Below, one piece after another: positions 34,677 to 43,208 of a stretch of 64,000 bases of DNA. The DNA is from Pseudomonas haemolytica (GTDB taxonomy: Bacteria > Pseudomonadota > Gammaproteobacteria > Pseudomonadales > Pseudomonadaceae), in contig NZ_VOIW01000006.1 of assembly GCF_009659625.1 (NCBI RefSeq), positions 124,001 through 188,000 of the forward strand, in the 5' to 3' direction. The notes below the pieces were generated by a model. The model saw nothing but the letters and a program-made list of their open reading frames with translations, was not told the origin of the DNA and did not search any database. Made by a program: the position numbers and the translations under genes. Each line of letters begins with the position of its first letter. Position 1 is the stretch's first letter.

Positions 34677-34895
34677 ATGGACGATCCACTCGACAACAAG
34701 CCGCCGACCTTCTGGCAAATGCTGCACAGCGTGATGGCGGCGGCCTTTGGCGTGCAGAGCGGGAAAAATCGAGCGCGCGACTTTACCCACGGCAAACCCA
34801 GCCATTTTATCGTGCTGGGCATCCTGTTCACGGCCGTGTTTGCGCTCACGCTGTTCGGCATCGTCAAGCTGGTGCTGCACCTGGCCGGGATTTAG
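34677..34895 (+). CDS. DUF2970 small membrane protein
   Basis: A 72-residue protein of the DUF2970 family, function unknown. The N-terminal half has the family signature (FWQMLHSVMAAAFGVQSG, then HGKPSHFIVLG), and a single transmembrane helix fills the C-terminal third (FIVLGILFTAVFALTLFGIV). The start at 34677 is preceded by GACGAGGG. Its last 4 nt overlap the stop of the convergent binding-protein gene. It is divergent from the NEL-ligase gene. Confidence 0.9.
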   Translation: MDDPLDNKPPTFWQMLHSVMAAAFGVQSGKNRARDFTHGKPSHFIVLGILFTAVFALTLFGIVKLVLHLAGI

Positions 34896-35959
34896 CGCAG
34901 CAGCAATTGCAGGCTGAATGGGTAACGGTAGGACTTAGGCTTGCCCACCGCCGACAGTGCGCGAAAATCCACCGACGGCATCGGCCCCGACAAGCGCTGC
35001 GCCTGTGCGGTATCGATCAGCTGGAACAGCGCCAGTTGCCGATCCCGCCCGCCGTAGGCGCCGATGTCGACGCCTTTGGCGTCATCATTGATCAGCACCA
35101 TGGCCCAACCGCCCAGGGTGAAATGCCCGGCGACCAGCGTGGTCAGCCGCCCGTCCAGGCGAGCCTTCAATATGCCCGGCGAGCTGTTGACCGCACTGAA
35201 CAGTACGTCCTTGCCCGGTACACGCTCGCTGTCTTGCAGGGCGTGCATGGTGCCCAGCGCCATCTCATCGTTGGCCGACCACACAAGCACCGTCTGTGGG
35301 TAACGCTTGAACAACTGGGTAGCTTGTTCGAGGGCACGCTCGCGACTCCACTCCCCATAGACCAACTGCCGCAGATGCACTTGCGGGTGCTCGGCGAGGG
35401 CCTGGCGCAGCCCCTGTTCACGGCGCTGCGCAGCCGGGGTGTTCTTGACGCCGGAAAATGCCAACAGATCGAGGGTTTCATCGGGAGCAATCGGCCCATG
35501 CTGGCGCAGCAGGTCGGTGAGCATCAGGTAGCCGGCGCGATCGTCGTCAGCTACCAGACTACCTATCCAGCTGACGTCAGTGCGGGCATCCAGCCATTGC
35601 ACTTGGTCGGGCGTCAGCGCGCTATTGACGATCATCAATTTGACCCCGCTGCCCTGAGCCATGCGCAGAATTTGCGGGGCGACGTATTCCTCATTCACCA
35701 GCACCAGGTAATCAGGCCGCTCGCTGCCTTGCAGGGCTTCCCTGGCGTGGATCAGGGTGTTATGGGCATCGCGCTCGGAATAACGCACGCGCAAATCCAG
35801 GCCGAGGTCCTTGGCGGCGGCCTGCATGAATTGCGCATAGCTGACCCAGAAGGTTTCCGTGGACGTGCCCGGGTTGAGAAACACCACCGACGCCGCCTGG
35901 GCCATTGCCCCACACGTCGATCCGGCTAACCACACACACGCAATCAGAGCCTTCAACAT
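34892..35959 (-). CDS. Periplasmic sugar-binding-like ABC substrate-binding protein
   Basis: A 355-residue protein with a clear signal peptide (MLKALIACVWLAGSTCGAMAQA) and a type I periplasmic-binding fold, as in ribose or AI-2 binding proteins. It shows the VLVWSANDEMALGTMHAL motif typical of this fold. I start at the ATG at 35959, because the longer frame would put 23 charged residues before the signal peptide. No permease or ATPase gene is next to it, so it may serve a transporter or a sensor encoded elsewhere. Ligand unknown. Confidence 0.87.
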   Translation of the reverse strand: MLKALIACVWLAGSTCGAMAQAASVVFLNPGTSTETFWVSYAQFMQAAAKDLGLDLRVRYSERDAHNTLIHAREALQGSERPDYLVLVNEEYVAPQILRMAQGSGVKLMIVNSALTPDQVQWLDARTDVSWIGSLVADDDRAGYLMLTDLLRQHGPIAPDETLDLLAFSGVKNTPAAQRREQGLRQALAEHPQVHLRQLVYGEWSRERALEQATQLFKRYPQTVLVWSANDEMALGTMHALQDSERVPGKDVLFSAVNSSPGILKARLDGRLTTLVAGHFTLGGWAMVLINDDAKGVDIGAYGGRDRQLALFQLIDTAQAQRLSGPMPSVDFRALSAVGKPKSYRYPFSLQLLLR

Positions 35960-36036
35960 AGCTGTTCGAGCCTGGAATATTGATCGCCATGATAGTGGCA
36001 AATCGACAGCCAATCGAGACTCAATCAACGCTCTTT

Positions 36037-36150
36037 TTACTGGTGGCTGACCCAGAACACGGCGGTTCCCACCACCAGGATAATCAGGAACAAAATAGCC
36101 CAGGCATCCACGGTACTGTCAGGTTTACGGGCTTTGGTTGAATTGCTCAT
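36037..36150 (-). CDS. Hypothetical 37-aa single-pass membrane peptide
   Basis: A very small gene: MSNSTKARKPDSTVDAW, then a transmembrane helix (AILFLIILVVGTAVFWV), ending SHQ. A GAGG ribosome-binding site stands 8 nt before ATG 36150. The polar basic N-terminus followed by one helix is the usual shape of small bacterial membrane proteins, and the codon use is good. I do not know its function. It is located just upstream of the binding-protein gene on the same strand. Confidence 0.7.
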   Translation of the reverse strand: MSNSTKARKPDSTVDAWAILFLIILVVGTAVFWVSHQ

Positions 36151-36263
36151 CGCATCGCCTCTTGTCGGTTTTATAGGTGACGGCACTAAGACTCGACCAC
36201 AGTAAAGATCATGATTGCCCGCATGACAAATGTGGATATCGCGATAACGGTTCTCATTAGTCA

Positions 36264-36313
36264 GTTTGGTTATTTACATATACCCAAACATCACTTTTGC
36301 GCATATACGCAAA
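36264..36313 (+). promoter_or_regulatory. Two palindromes upstream of sulfite reductase (possible operators)
   Basis: GTTTGG and CCAAAC (36264-36269 and 36284-36289) are inverted around 14 AT-rich nt, and TTTGCG-CATATA-CGCAAA (36296-36313) is a second palindrome. Both lie 70-120 nt before the ATG in an unusually AT-rich leader. CysB is the expected regulator of this gene, but these do not clearly match a CysB site; assignment open. Confidence 0.4.
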
Positions 36314-36383
36314 CTGGTATCGTGCGCCGGCTCCGTTGGGAGTGCGCGGCCGTGCGCGCAGATTTGCCGAGAACAGGACCTAT

Positions 36384-38042
36384 ATGTACGTATACGACGA
36401 ATACGATCAGCGCATCATCGAGGACCGCGTCAAGCAGTTCCGTGATCAGACCCGACGCTACTTAGCAGGTGAACTGAGCGAAGAAGAGTTCCGCCCTCTG
36501 CGCCTGCAAAATGGCCTTTATGTTCAGCGCTTTGCGCCGATGCTGCGGGTGGCCGTGCCCTATGGCCAACTGACTTCGCGTCAGACGCGGATGATGGCCA
36601 AGATTGCCCGCGACTTCGACAAAGGCTACGCCCACATCAGTACCCGCCAGAACGTACAGTTCAACTGGCCGGCCCTGGAAGATGTGCCGGACATCCTGGC
36701 TGAACTGGCCACCGTGCAGATGCACGCGATTCAGACCAGCGGTAACTGCCTGCGCAACGTGACCACCGACCAGTTTGCCGGCGTCGCTGCGGACGAGTTG
36801 ATCGACCCACGGCCGTGGTGTGAAATCGTGCGCCAGTGGACCACCTTCCACCCGGAATTCGCCTACCTGCCGCGCAAGTTCAAGATCGCCATCAATGGCT
36901 CGACTTCCGACCGTGCGGCCATCGAAGTGCACGATATCGGCCTGGAGCCGGTGTACAACGCCGCCGGCGAGCTGGGCTTTCGCGTGCTGGTGGGTGGCGG
37001 CCTAGGTCGTACGCCGGTGGTCGGTGCATTCATCAATGAGTTCCTGCCGTGGCAGGACCTGTTGAGCTACCTGGACGCCATCCTGCGGGTCTATAACCGC
37101 TATGGCCGTCGTGACAACAAATACAAGGCCCGGATCAAGATCCTGGTCAAGGCGCTGACCCCTGAGGTATTTGCCCAGAAAGTCGACGCCGAGATGGAAC
37201 ACCTGCGCGGTGGCCAGACCACCCTGACCGAAGCTGAAGTGCATCGTGTGGCCAAGCACTTTGTCGACCCTGAGTACAAGGTCTTGTCCAGCCAGGACGC
37301 CGAGCTGGCCACACTCGACCAGCAACACCCAGGCTTTGCCCGCTGGCGCACTCGCAACACCCTGGCGCACAAGAAGCCGGGCTATGTTGCCGTAACCTTG
37401 TCGCTCAAGCCTACCGGCGTCGCCCCAGGCGATATCACCGACAAGCAGCTGGATGCTGTCGCCGACCTGGCCGAGCGCTACAGCTTCGGCCAGCTGCGCA
37501 CTTCCCACGAGCAGAACATCATTCTCGCGGACGTCGAGCAGAGCCAACTGTTCACCCTGTGGGGAGAGCTGCGCGAAGGCGGTTTTGCCACACCGAACAT
37601 TGGCCTGCTGACCGACATCATCTGCTGCCCGGGCGGCGATTTCTGCTCCCTGGCCAACGCCAAGTCGATCCCGATTGCCGAATCGATCCAGCGCCGTTTC
37701 GACGACCTGGACTACCTGTTCGACATCGGCGAGCTGGACCTGAACATCTCCGGTTGCATGAACGCCTGTGGTCACCACCACGTCGGCCACATCGGCATCC
37801 TGGGCGTGGACAAGAAAGGCGAAGAATTCTACCAAGTGTCCCTGGGTGGCAGCGCCAGCCGCGATGCGAGCCTGGGCAAGATCCTCGGCCCATCCTTCGC
37901 CCAGGAAGCCATGCCCGAGGTGATCGGCAAGCTGATCGACGTGTACATCGAACAGCGCACCGAAGATGAGCGTTTCATCGACACCTACCAGCGCATCGGC
38001 ATCGACCTGTTCAAGGAGCGCGTCTATGCAGCGAATCATTAA
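36384..38042 (+). CDS. cysI: Assimilatory sulfite reductase, haemoprotein subunit (nitrite/sulfite reductase family)
   Basis: A 552-residue cytoplasmic enzyme that reduces sulfite to sulfide using sirohaem and a [4Fe-4S] cluster. Cluster ligands are visible in CCPGGDFC (Cys415, Cys421) and SGCMNACG (Cys458, Cys462). The N-terminal half carries STRQNVQFNW, typical of the sirohaem-binding repeats. The start MYVYDEYDQR at 36384 is chosen over an upstream ATG for homology. A DUF934 gene overlaps its 3' end by 17 nt, an arrangement usual in Pseudomonas sulfur assimilation. Nitrite reduction is less likely given the neighbour. Confidence 0.94.
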   Translation: MYVYDEYDQRIIEDRVKQFRDQTRRYLAGELSEEEFRPLRLQNGLYVQRFAPMLRVAVPYGQLTSRQTRMMAKIARDFDKGYAHISTRQNVQFNWPALEDVPDILAELATVQMHAIQTSGNCLRNVTTDQFAGVAADELIDPRPWCEIVRQWTTFHPEFAYLPRKFKIAINGSTSDRAAIEVHDIGLEPVYNAAGELGFRVLVGGGLGRTPVVGAFINEFLPWQDLLSYLDAILRVYNRYGRRDNKYKARIKILVKALTPEVFAQKVDAEMEHLRGGQTTLTEAEVHRVAKHFVDPEYKVLSSQDAELATLDQQHPGFARWRTRNTLAHKKPGYVAVTLSLKPTGVAPGDITDKQLDAVADLAERYSFGQLRTSHEQNIILADVEQSQLFTLWGELREGGFATPNIGLLTDIICCPGGDFCSLANAKSIPIAESIQRRFDDLDYLFDIGELDLNISGCMNACGHHHVGHIGILGVDKKGEEFYQVSLGGSASRDASLGKILGPSFAQEAMPEVIGKLIDVYIEQRTEDERFIDTYQRIGIDLFKERVYAANH

Positions 38043-38520
38043 GAACAACGAAGTCGTCGACGAAACCTGGCACCTGCTGCCCAAGGACGCGAGCTTCGAC
38101 GGCATCTCCAACTGCGACGACCTGATCGTGCCGCTGGCCCTGTGGCGCGAACACGGCCACGCCCTCAAGGCCCGCGACGGCGGCCTGGGCGTGTGGCTGG
38201 ACGCCGATGAAGAAGCCGAAGAGATCGGTGAAGACGTGGAACACTTCCAGGTCATCGCGCTGAACTTCCCTGCCTTCACCGATGGCCGCAACTACTCCAA
38301 CGCCCGCCTGCTGCGTGACCGTTATGGCTACAAGGGTGAATTGCGCGCGATTGGCGACGTATTGCGTGACCAGCTGTTCTACCTTCACCGCTGCGGGTTC
38401 GATGCCTTCGCCTTGCGCGCCGACAAAGACCCGTATGAAGCGCTGGAAAGTCTCAAGGACTTCTCGGTGACTTATCAGGCTGCCACTGATGAGCCGCTGC
38501 CGTTGTTCCGTCGGCGCTGA
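38026..38520 (+). CDS. DUF934 domain-containing protein (sulfite reductase partner)
   Basis: A 164-residue cytoplasmic protein of the DUF934 family. It begins MQRIIKNNEVVDETWHLL and contains FPAFTDGRNYSNARLLRDR, the family's best conserved block. The gene starts inside the end of the sulfite reductase gene, so translation is coupled. DUF934 proteins are consistently found with cysI-type genes and are thought to help that reductase; the mechanism is not established. Confidence 0.92.
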   Translation: MQRIIKNNEVVDETWHLLPKDASFDGISNCDDLIVPLALWREHGHALKARDGGLGVWLDADEEAEEIGEDVEHFQVIALNFPAFTDGRNYSNARLLRDRYGYKGELRAIGDVLRDQLFYLHRCGFDAFALRADKDPYEALESLKDFSVTYQAATDEPLPLFRRR

Positions 38521-38570
38521 GCCCAGCCCCATGAAAAGCCCTGCCGCGCCAGGGCCGACAATGGTCCTCC

Positions 38571-38611
38571 AACACCCTGCGAAGGCTACGCTTTCGCAGG
38601 GTGTTTTGTTT
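38571..38611 (+). terminator. Intrinsic terminator of the cysI operon
   Basis: AACACCCTGCGAA and TTCGCAGGGTGTT form a 13-bp stem around GGCTACGCT... (9 nt), followed by TTTTGTTTT. It lies 50 nt after the DUF934 stop. Confidence 0.92.
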
Positions 38612-38769
38612 TCGCAAGCTTTCTTCATGAGAGCGTCAGCACTTGATTTATGTGGGCGATACCTTGCCTCCATGACGCAATCTTCACACTAAACGGTGAA
38701 CATCCGCCGTGATCGAACTGTCCCCTATTGATCAGCAGTTTTTAACCTCACTGACGATTGGAGTTCTTC

Positions 38770-40494
38770 ATGGCGAAAATCAACCTGGCCCAGCAACTGG
38801 CGACCACCCTTGAACAGGCGGGCATCAAGCGCATCTGGGGCCTGACCGGCGACAGCCTCAATGGCCTGACCGACGCTCTGCGCAGCATGGACAGCATCGA
38901 GTGGATGCACGTACGCCACGAAGAAGTCGCCGCCTTTGCCGCCGGTGCCGAAGCCGCCGCCACCGGTGAATTGACGGTGTGTGCCGGCAGTTGTGGGCCG
39001 GGCAACCTGCATTTGATCAATGGTTTGTTCGACTGCCATCGCAACCATGTGCCGGTGCTGGCGATTGCTGCGCAAATTCCGTCCTCGGAGATCGGCCTTA
39101 ACTATTTCCAGGAAACCCATCCCCAGGAACTGTTCAAGGAATGCAGCCATTTTATCGAGTTGGTGAGCAACCCCGAGCAAATGCCCCAAGTGCTGCACCG
39201 TGCCATGCGTTCGGCGATCCTCAATCGCGGCGTGGCGGTGGTGGTGATCCCGGGGGATGTGTCGCTGCTGGAAGTGGAAGACAAGCTCAAGCCTTGGCCG
39301 GCCTTGCACGCGCCGCGCACCTTGCCGGCGGAACAGGACCTGCAACGCCTCACCGAGATCCTCCAGGACAGCCAGAAGGTCACCCTGCTGTGCGGCAGCG
39401 GCTGTGCCGGTGCCCACGACCAGGTAGTGGCGTTGGCCGACGCCCTCGGCGCGCCAGTGGTGCATGCGCTGCGGGGCAAGGAGCATGTGGAATGGGATAA
39501 CCCGTTCGACGTTGGCATGACCGGCCTGATCGGTTTCAGCTCTGGTTACCACGCCATGCTCGATTGCGACACCTTGATCATGCTCGGTACCGACTTCCCC
39601 TATCGCCAGTTCTATCCGACCGACGCCAAGATCATCCAAGTGGACCGCGATCCGCAGGCCCTGGGGCGCCGTGCGACGCTGGACCTGGGCATCGCCGCCG
39701 ATGTCAGTGAAACCATCGATGCGCTGCTGCCGCGTCTGACGCGCAAGACCGATCGCAGCTTCCTCGATACCTCGTTGAAGCACTACGAAAAAGCCCGCCA
39801 AGGTCTGGATGACCTGGCCCAACCGTCCAAGACCAACCGACCGATCCATCCCCAATACGTGGCACGCTTGCTCAGCGAGCTGGCCGACGATGATGCGATC
39901 TTCACCGCCGACGTCGGCTCCCCTACGGTGTGGGCTGCGCGTTACTTGAAGATGAACGGCAAGCGCCGACTGATCGGCTCGTTCAACCACGGCTCGATGG
40001 CCAACGCCATGCCCCAGGCCATTGGCGCCCAGGCGGCATTCCCTGGCCGCCAGGTGATTTCGATGTCTGGCGACGGCGGCTTCACCATGTTGATGGGGGA
40101 CTTCATTTCACTGGCGCAACTGAATCTGCCGGTGAAACTCATTGTGTTCAATAACTCGTCCCTGGGGTTTGTCGCCATGGAGATGAAGGCTGCAGGCTAC
40201 CTCGACACCGGCACCGAGCTGAAAAACCCGGACTTCGCGGCCATGTCCAATGCCATGGGCATCCTGGGGATTCGCGTGGAGCAATCCGAAGACCTCGAAC
40301 CGGCCTTGCGCCGCGCCCTGGCTCATGACGGCCCGGTGCTGGTAGACGTGGTGACCGCCACTCAAGAGCTGGTGATGCCGCCGAGCATCAAGCTGGAGCA
40401 GGCCAAGGGGTTCAGCCTGTATATGCTCAAAGCCGTGATGAGCGGGCGCGGGGATGAAGTGATTGAGTTGGCGCGAACCAACTGGCTGCGATAA
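38770..40494 (+). CDS. poxB: Ubiquinone-dependent pyruvate dehydrogenase (pyruvate oxidase)
   Basis: A 574-residue peripheral membrane flavoenzyme using thiamine diphosphate and FAD, converting pyruvate to acetate and CO2 with electrons to ubiquinone. The N-terminal part has the ThDP glutamate in VRHEEVAAFAAGAEA, the middle FAD domain has VLCGSGCAGAH-like sequence (VTLLCGSGC), and the C-terminal ThDP motif is GDGGFTMLMGDF with a downstream FNNSSLGFV. Near residue 90 it has NGLFDCHRNHVPVLAI as in PoxB. ATG 38770 follows TTGGAG. It stands alone; RpoS or stationary-phase control is usual for the family but no site is visible. Confidence 0.93.
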   Translation: MAKINLAQQLATTLEQAGIKRIWGLTGDSLNGLTDALRSMDSIEWMHVRHEEVAAFAAGAEAAATGELTVCAGSCGPGNLHLINGLFDCHRNHVPVLAIAAQIPSSEIGLNYFQETHPQELFKECSHFIELVSNPEQMPQVLHRAMRSAILNRGVAVVVIPGDVSLLEVEDKLKPWPALHAPRTLPAEQDLQRLTEILQDSQKVTLLCGSGCAGAHDQVVALADALGAPVVHALRGKEHVEWDNPFDVGMTGLIGFSSGYHAMLDCDTLIMLGTDFPYRQFYPTDAKIIQVDRDPQALGRRATLDLGIAADVSETIDALLPRLTRKTDRSFLDTSLKHYEKARQGLDDLAQPSKTNRPIHPQYVARLLSELADDDAIFTADVGSPTVWAARYLKMNGKRRLIGSFNHGSMANAMPQAIGAQAAFPGRQVISMSGDGGFTMLMGDFISLAQLNLPVKLIVFNNSSLGFVAMEMKAAGYLDTGTELKNPDFAAMSNAMGILGIRVEQSEDLEPALRRALAHDGPVLVDVVTATQELVMPPSIKLEQAKGFSLYMLKAVMSGRGDEVIELARTNWLR

Positions 40495-40500
40495 TCCTCC

Positions 40501-40528
40501 TGTGGGAGCGGGCTTGCCTGCTCCCACA
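40501..40528. repeat. REP-like palindrome
   Basis: TGTGGGAGC and GCTCCCACA flank GGGCTTGCCT. It sits in the 52 nt between the convergent poxB and FMN-reductase genes and may also act as a transcript end. Confidence 0.8.
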
Positions 40529-40546
40529 TTGAATCTCCTTGCCAAA

Positions 40547-41104
40547 TCAAGCCGACTGTTTTTCGACCCATTTGCCGTAGGCATCGATGAATGCCTGCAG
40601 GAATGGCTTGGACCTTTCCGACACCTTCCCCGCCTCATCGAACACACTGCCCGCTGCGCCCAAATAAGCTTCCGGCTGCTGCATGCACCATACATCCAGG
40701 AATACCAGGGACTGGCGCAGGTGATGGTTGGCGCCAAAACCGCCAATGGCACCCGGCGACACGCTGATGATCGCCCCCGGCTTGGCGCTCCAGACGCTTT
40801 GCCCGTAAGGGCGCGAACCTACGTCGATGGCATTCTTCAACGGCGCCGGCACGGAGCGGTTGTATTCGGGGGTCACGAACAGCACCGCGTCGGATGAACT
40901 CACCTGTTTACGGAAAGTACTGTAGGCTGCTGGCGGTGTTGGCCCGTCAATGTCCTCGTTGTAGAGCGGCAAGTCGCCGATTTCTACAATGTTCAACTTG
41001 AGATTGGCGGGGGCCAGTTCGGCCAAGGCCAGGGCGACCTTGCGGTTGATCGACTCTTTTCTCAAGCTGCCCACCAGGACGGCAATCGTGTAGACCTTGC
41101 TCAT
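40547..41104 (-). CDS. NADPH-dependent FMN reductase (ChrR/quinone reductase type)
   Basis: A 185-residue flavodoxin-like reductase. The FMN phosphate-binding loop is VGSLRKESINRKVA (residues 11-24), and the family signature TPEYNRSVPAPLKNAID lies near residue 80; SPGAIGGFGANHHLR lies near 118. Related enzymes reduce quinones, chromate and azo dyes by two electrons and protect from oxidative stress. It is convergent with poxB. The physiological substrate is not shown by the sequence. Confidence 0.92.
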   Translation of the reverse strand: MSKVYTIAVLVGSLRKESINRKVALALAELAPANLKLNIVEIGDLPLYNEDIDGPTPPAAYSTFRKQVSSSDAVLFVTPEYNRSVPAPLKNAIDVGSRPYGQSVWSAKPGAIISVSPGAIGGFGANHHLRQSLVFLDVWCMQQPEAYLGAAGSVFDEAGKVSERSKPFLQAFIDAYGKWVEKQSA

Positions 41105-41331
41105 TGAGGTTTCCCGACTTCTGAATAAAGGAGCTTGTAGTTATAGAGATTTCGCGCCACGCACACCAGCAGGATTTGATAACGCCGCAGGGGTTTGACG
41201 CGCATTCATAGGCGTGGGAAATGTCTGAAATTTTAAACGAATAGTATTTTTTTCTTATAGGTAAACTACCCCGCTCACTGACGGTCTACAGAACCGCAAA
41301 TCGAGTGTTTATCTCCAGAGGTTCTAAACAG

Positions 41332-41565
41332 ATGGCAGCAGTACTAGTCGGACAGTTCCATGCCAGAGACGCGGAAGGCCGCGTGTATTCGGTGCATGAG
41401 TTCCAGGAATCCAACCCGGCGCAAGGCGACCTGGCTGGCTCGACGCCCACCACCACCTACAAGCTGGCCATTGGCGACCGTGTAGAAAAACTGGAAGGCG
41501 ATGAATTCAAACTGATCCAGTCGGGGACTATCATCGTCCGCGAATCGCAAACCATCCCCGCGTAA
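41332..41565 (+). CDS. Hypothetical 77-aa cytoplasmic protein
   Basis: I do not recognise a named family. The protein starts MAAVLVGQFHARDAEGRVYS, has no membrane segment or signal, and alternates short strands that suggest a small beta barrel (YKLAIGDRVEKLEGDEFKLI). The start at 41332 follows GAGG at 9 nt; an upstream in-frame ATG lacks a site. A 227-nt AT-rich leader separates it from the divergent FMN reductase, so it has its own promoter. Confidence 0.75.
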   Translation: MAAVLVGQFHARDAEGRVYSVHEFQESNPAQGDLAGSTPTTTYKLAIGDRVEKLEGDEFKLIQSGTIIVRESQTIPA

Positions 41566-41627
41566 CAAGATCCCGCCTTATCGACCCGCTCAGTCCTGGC
41601 CATTGCTGGCGTTGACTGGGCAGGGGA

Positions 41628-41966
41628 TCAGGGGCTGCGGATCTCAGTCACCACAATACCTTGCCCATCTTGCTTGAGCGTCACCAGCAGTTTTCCTCGC
41701 TCACCCTCCACCGCGTACATCGAACGCGTGTAACCCGACGCGTTGTACGCAGGGTATGCCTCTACTTGCCTGATCAAGGTGACGCCCAACACCGCGCCTA
41801 CCTGTTCGCCCACCTGTTCCTGGGAACGGATAAACGCTTCCGGTATGCGGTTTTCCGGCGTGTGTTCAGCGTGATCATTGAAGAGGTAAGCCGCCACGCA
41901 CCCCACGGTCACGAGGACCAGAAGCTGCTTGGCCGTTACCCCGAAGAACATCGAGGGTGGAGGCAT
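41628..41966 (-). CDS. Hypothetical membrane-anchored protein (112 aa)
   Basis: One N-terminal hydrophobic helix (LLVLVTVGCVAAYLF, about residues 15-29) anchors a roughly 80-residue domain predicted to be periplasmic. The domain ends in strand-rich sequence (MYAVEGERGKLLVTLKQD). No family is recognised. The ribosome-binding site before 41966 is weak, and a start at residue 6 is possible. It lies back-to-back with the LysR gene and tail-to-tail with the 77-aa gene. Confidence 0.65.
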   Translation of the reverse strand: MPPPSMFFGVTAKQLLVLVTVGCVAAYLFNDHAEHTPENRIPEAFIRSQEQVGEQVGAVLGVTLIRQVEAYPAYNASGYTRSMYAVEGERGKLLVTLKQDGQGIVVTEIRSP

Positions 41967-42149
41967 GTGAGACCAGACCTGTTTTTTGTTTTAAGTACCG
42001 GAAAACCGGCAGCGGTCGTTGCTGATCAGATGCGCCATTCTAGTGAGGTCGCGGCCGAACGCCATAGGCCAGGGCGACCCGTGCAGTCTTTTTTGCGCAC
42101 GATGCCTTGCACCATTGAATCCCCGTCGCGCTGCACATAGACTCCGGCC

Positions 42150-43067
42150 ATGCGTTTACGTCATATCGAAGTGATTCAGGCCATCTTGCAGACCGGACAC
42201 CTCGGCACGGCCGCCGAATGGTTGCAACTCTCCGTGGGCGAGGTAGACGCCACCCTCAAGGATGCCGAGTTGCAGTTGGGTTTCATGCTGTTTGCCAGTG
42301 TGCGCGGGCGCTTGCAAGCGACGCGGGAGACTCTGGAGTTGCAGACGCACATCGCCCGACTGTACGAGGCCCTTGAGCCCGTGCAGCGACTGGCCAGCCG
42401 TTTGAAACACCATCACGCCCCCACCCTGCGCGCACTGTGTACCCCGCCCCTGGCCAATCAACTGTTACCACAAAGCATCGCCACGCTGCGCCGGCGTTTT
42501 CAGGATACACCGTGCAATCTGTCTAGCCAGCCAACCCGGGAAATCGTCAGGAGCCTACTGCTGCACGAAGCCGATGTGGGCCTGAGCCTGCATGACCCGG
42601 AACACCCCCAACTCCAAAGCAGCGTACTGGCCCAGGGCAAATTGCAATTGCTCGCCCCCCATGGCTGGCTCAAACCCAAGCAGAAGTACCTTGCGCTGCA
42701 AGACCTGGCCGGTCAGTCGATGATCGGGCTTGAGGGCCATGACCCACTCAGCCGCCTGCTGGACGCCAAGCTGCAAGCCTTGCGCCCGCTGCCGGTGGTG
42801 CAAACGCGGGTGCAGACCTACCAGATGATGCGCAGCATGGTGGAAGCCGGCGAAGGGCTGGCGATTGTCGACCCTTTCACTGCAGCCGGCGCGCGGGAAT
42901 CGGGGCTGGATAGCTGCCCGTTATCCCCTCCCATCCCTGTCATCCTTTACGCACTGACTTTGAAGGACGCAGCAGCCACGCCGGCGCTGAACGCGCTGCT
43001 GGAGATTGTCATGCACAAAGCCGAAGCCTTGCTGGCCGGCGCTTCGCTGGGCACGCCAGCACCTTAA
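42150..43067 (+). CDS. LysR-family transcriptional regulator
   Basis: A 305-residue DNA-binding regulator. The N-terminal helix-turn-helix (MRLRHIEVIQAILQTG, then AAEWLQLSVGEV) is divergent: the usual AA..L..SQPAVS helix is replaced. The C-terminal part has the periplasmic-binding-like effector domain (LLLHEADVGLSL, MVEAGEGLAIVDPF). The next gene on the same strand is the glycosyltransferase toxin, 141 nt downstream, so it could regulate that gene, but LysR proteins usually act on divergent genes, and here that is the small membrane protein. Ligand unknown. Confidence 0.88.
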   Translation: MRLRHIEVIQAILQTGHLGTAAEWLQLSVGEVDATLKDAELQLGFMLFASVRGRLQATRETLELQTHIARLYEALEPVQRLASRLKHHHAPTLRALCTPPLANQLLPQSIATLRRRFQDTPCNLSSQPTREIVRSLLLHEADVGLSLHDPEHPQLQSSVLAQGKLQLLAPHGWLKPKQKYLALQDLAGQSMIGLEGHDPLSRLLDAKLQALRPLPVVQTRVQTYQMMRSMVEAGEGLAIVDPFTAAGARESGLDSCPLSPPIPVILYALTLKDAAATPALNALLEIVMHKAEALLAGASLGTPAP

Positions 43068-43116
43068 GGCTCCCCCTCAGTCGAGCTTTTCTGACACATC
43101 CGGTACTGGTGCGCCG

Positions 43117-43145
43117 GGAACCTCGTCCGAAGTTTTCTACACCCA
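43117..43145 (+). promoter_or_regulatory. Candidate hrp box (HrpL-type promoter) before the glycosyltransferase toxin
   Basis: GGAACC at 43117-43122, a 16-nt spacer, then ACACCCA at 43139-43145, against the consensus GGAACC-N15/16-CCACNNA: ten of eleven defined positions match. It ends 64 nt before the ATG. Between it and the ATG are an 8-bp hairpin (43154-43161 with 43168-43175) and the palindrome GGAACGGTTCC (43197-43207) over the ribosome-binding site. Confidence 0.6.
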
Positions 43146-43208
43146 ATCGCTGAAGGAAGCGCCACGCCGCTTCCTATCGGACGAATCTGAAACTAAGGAA
43201 CGGTTCCC

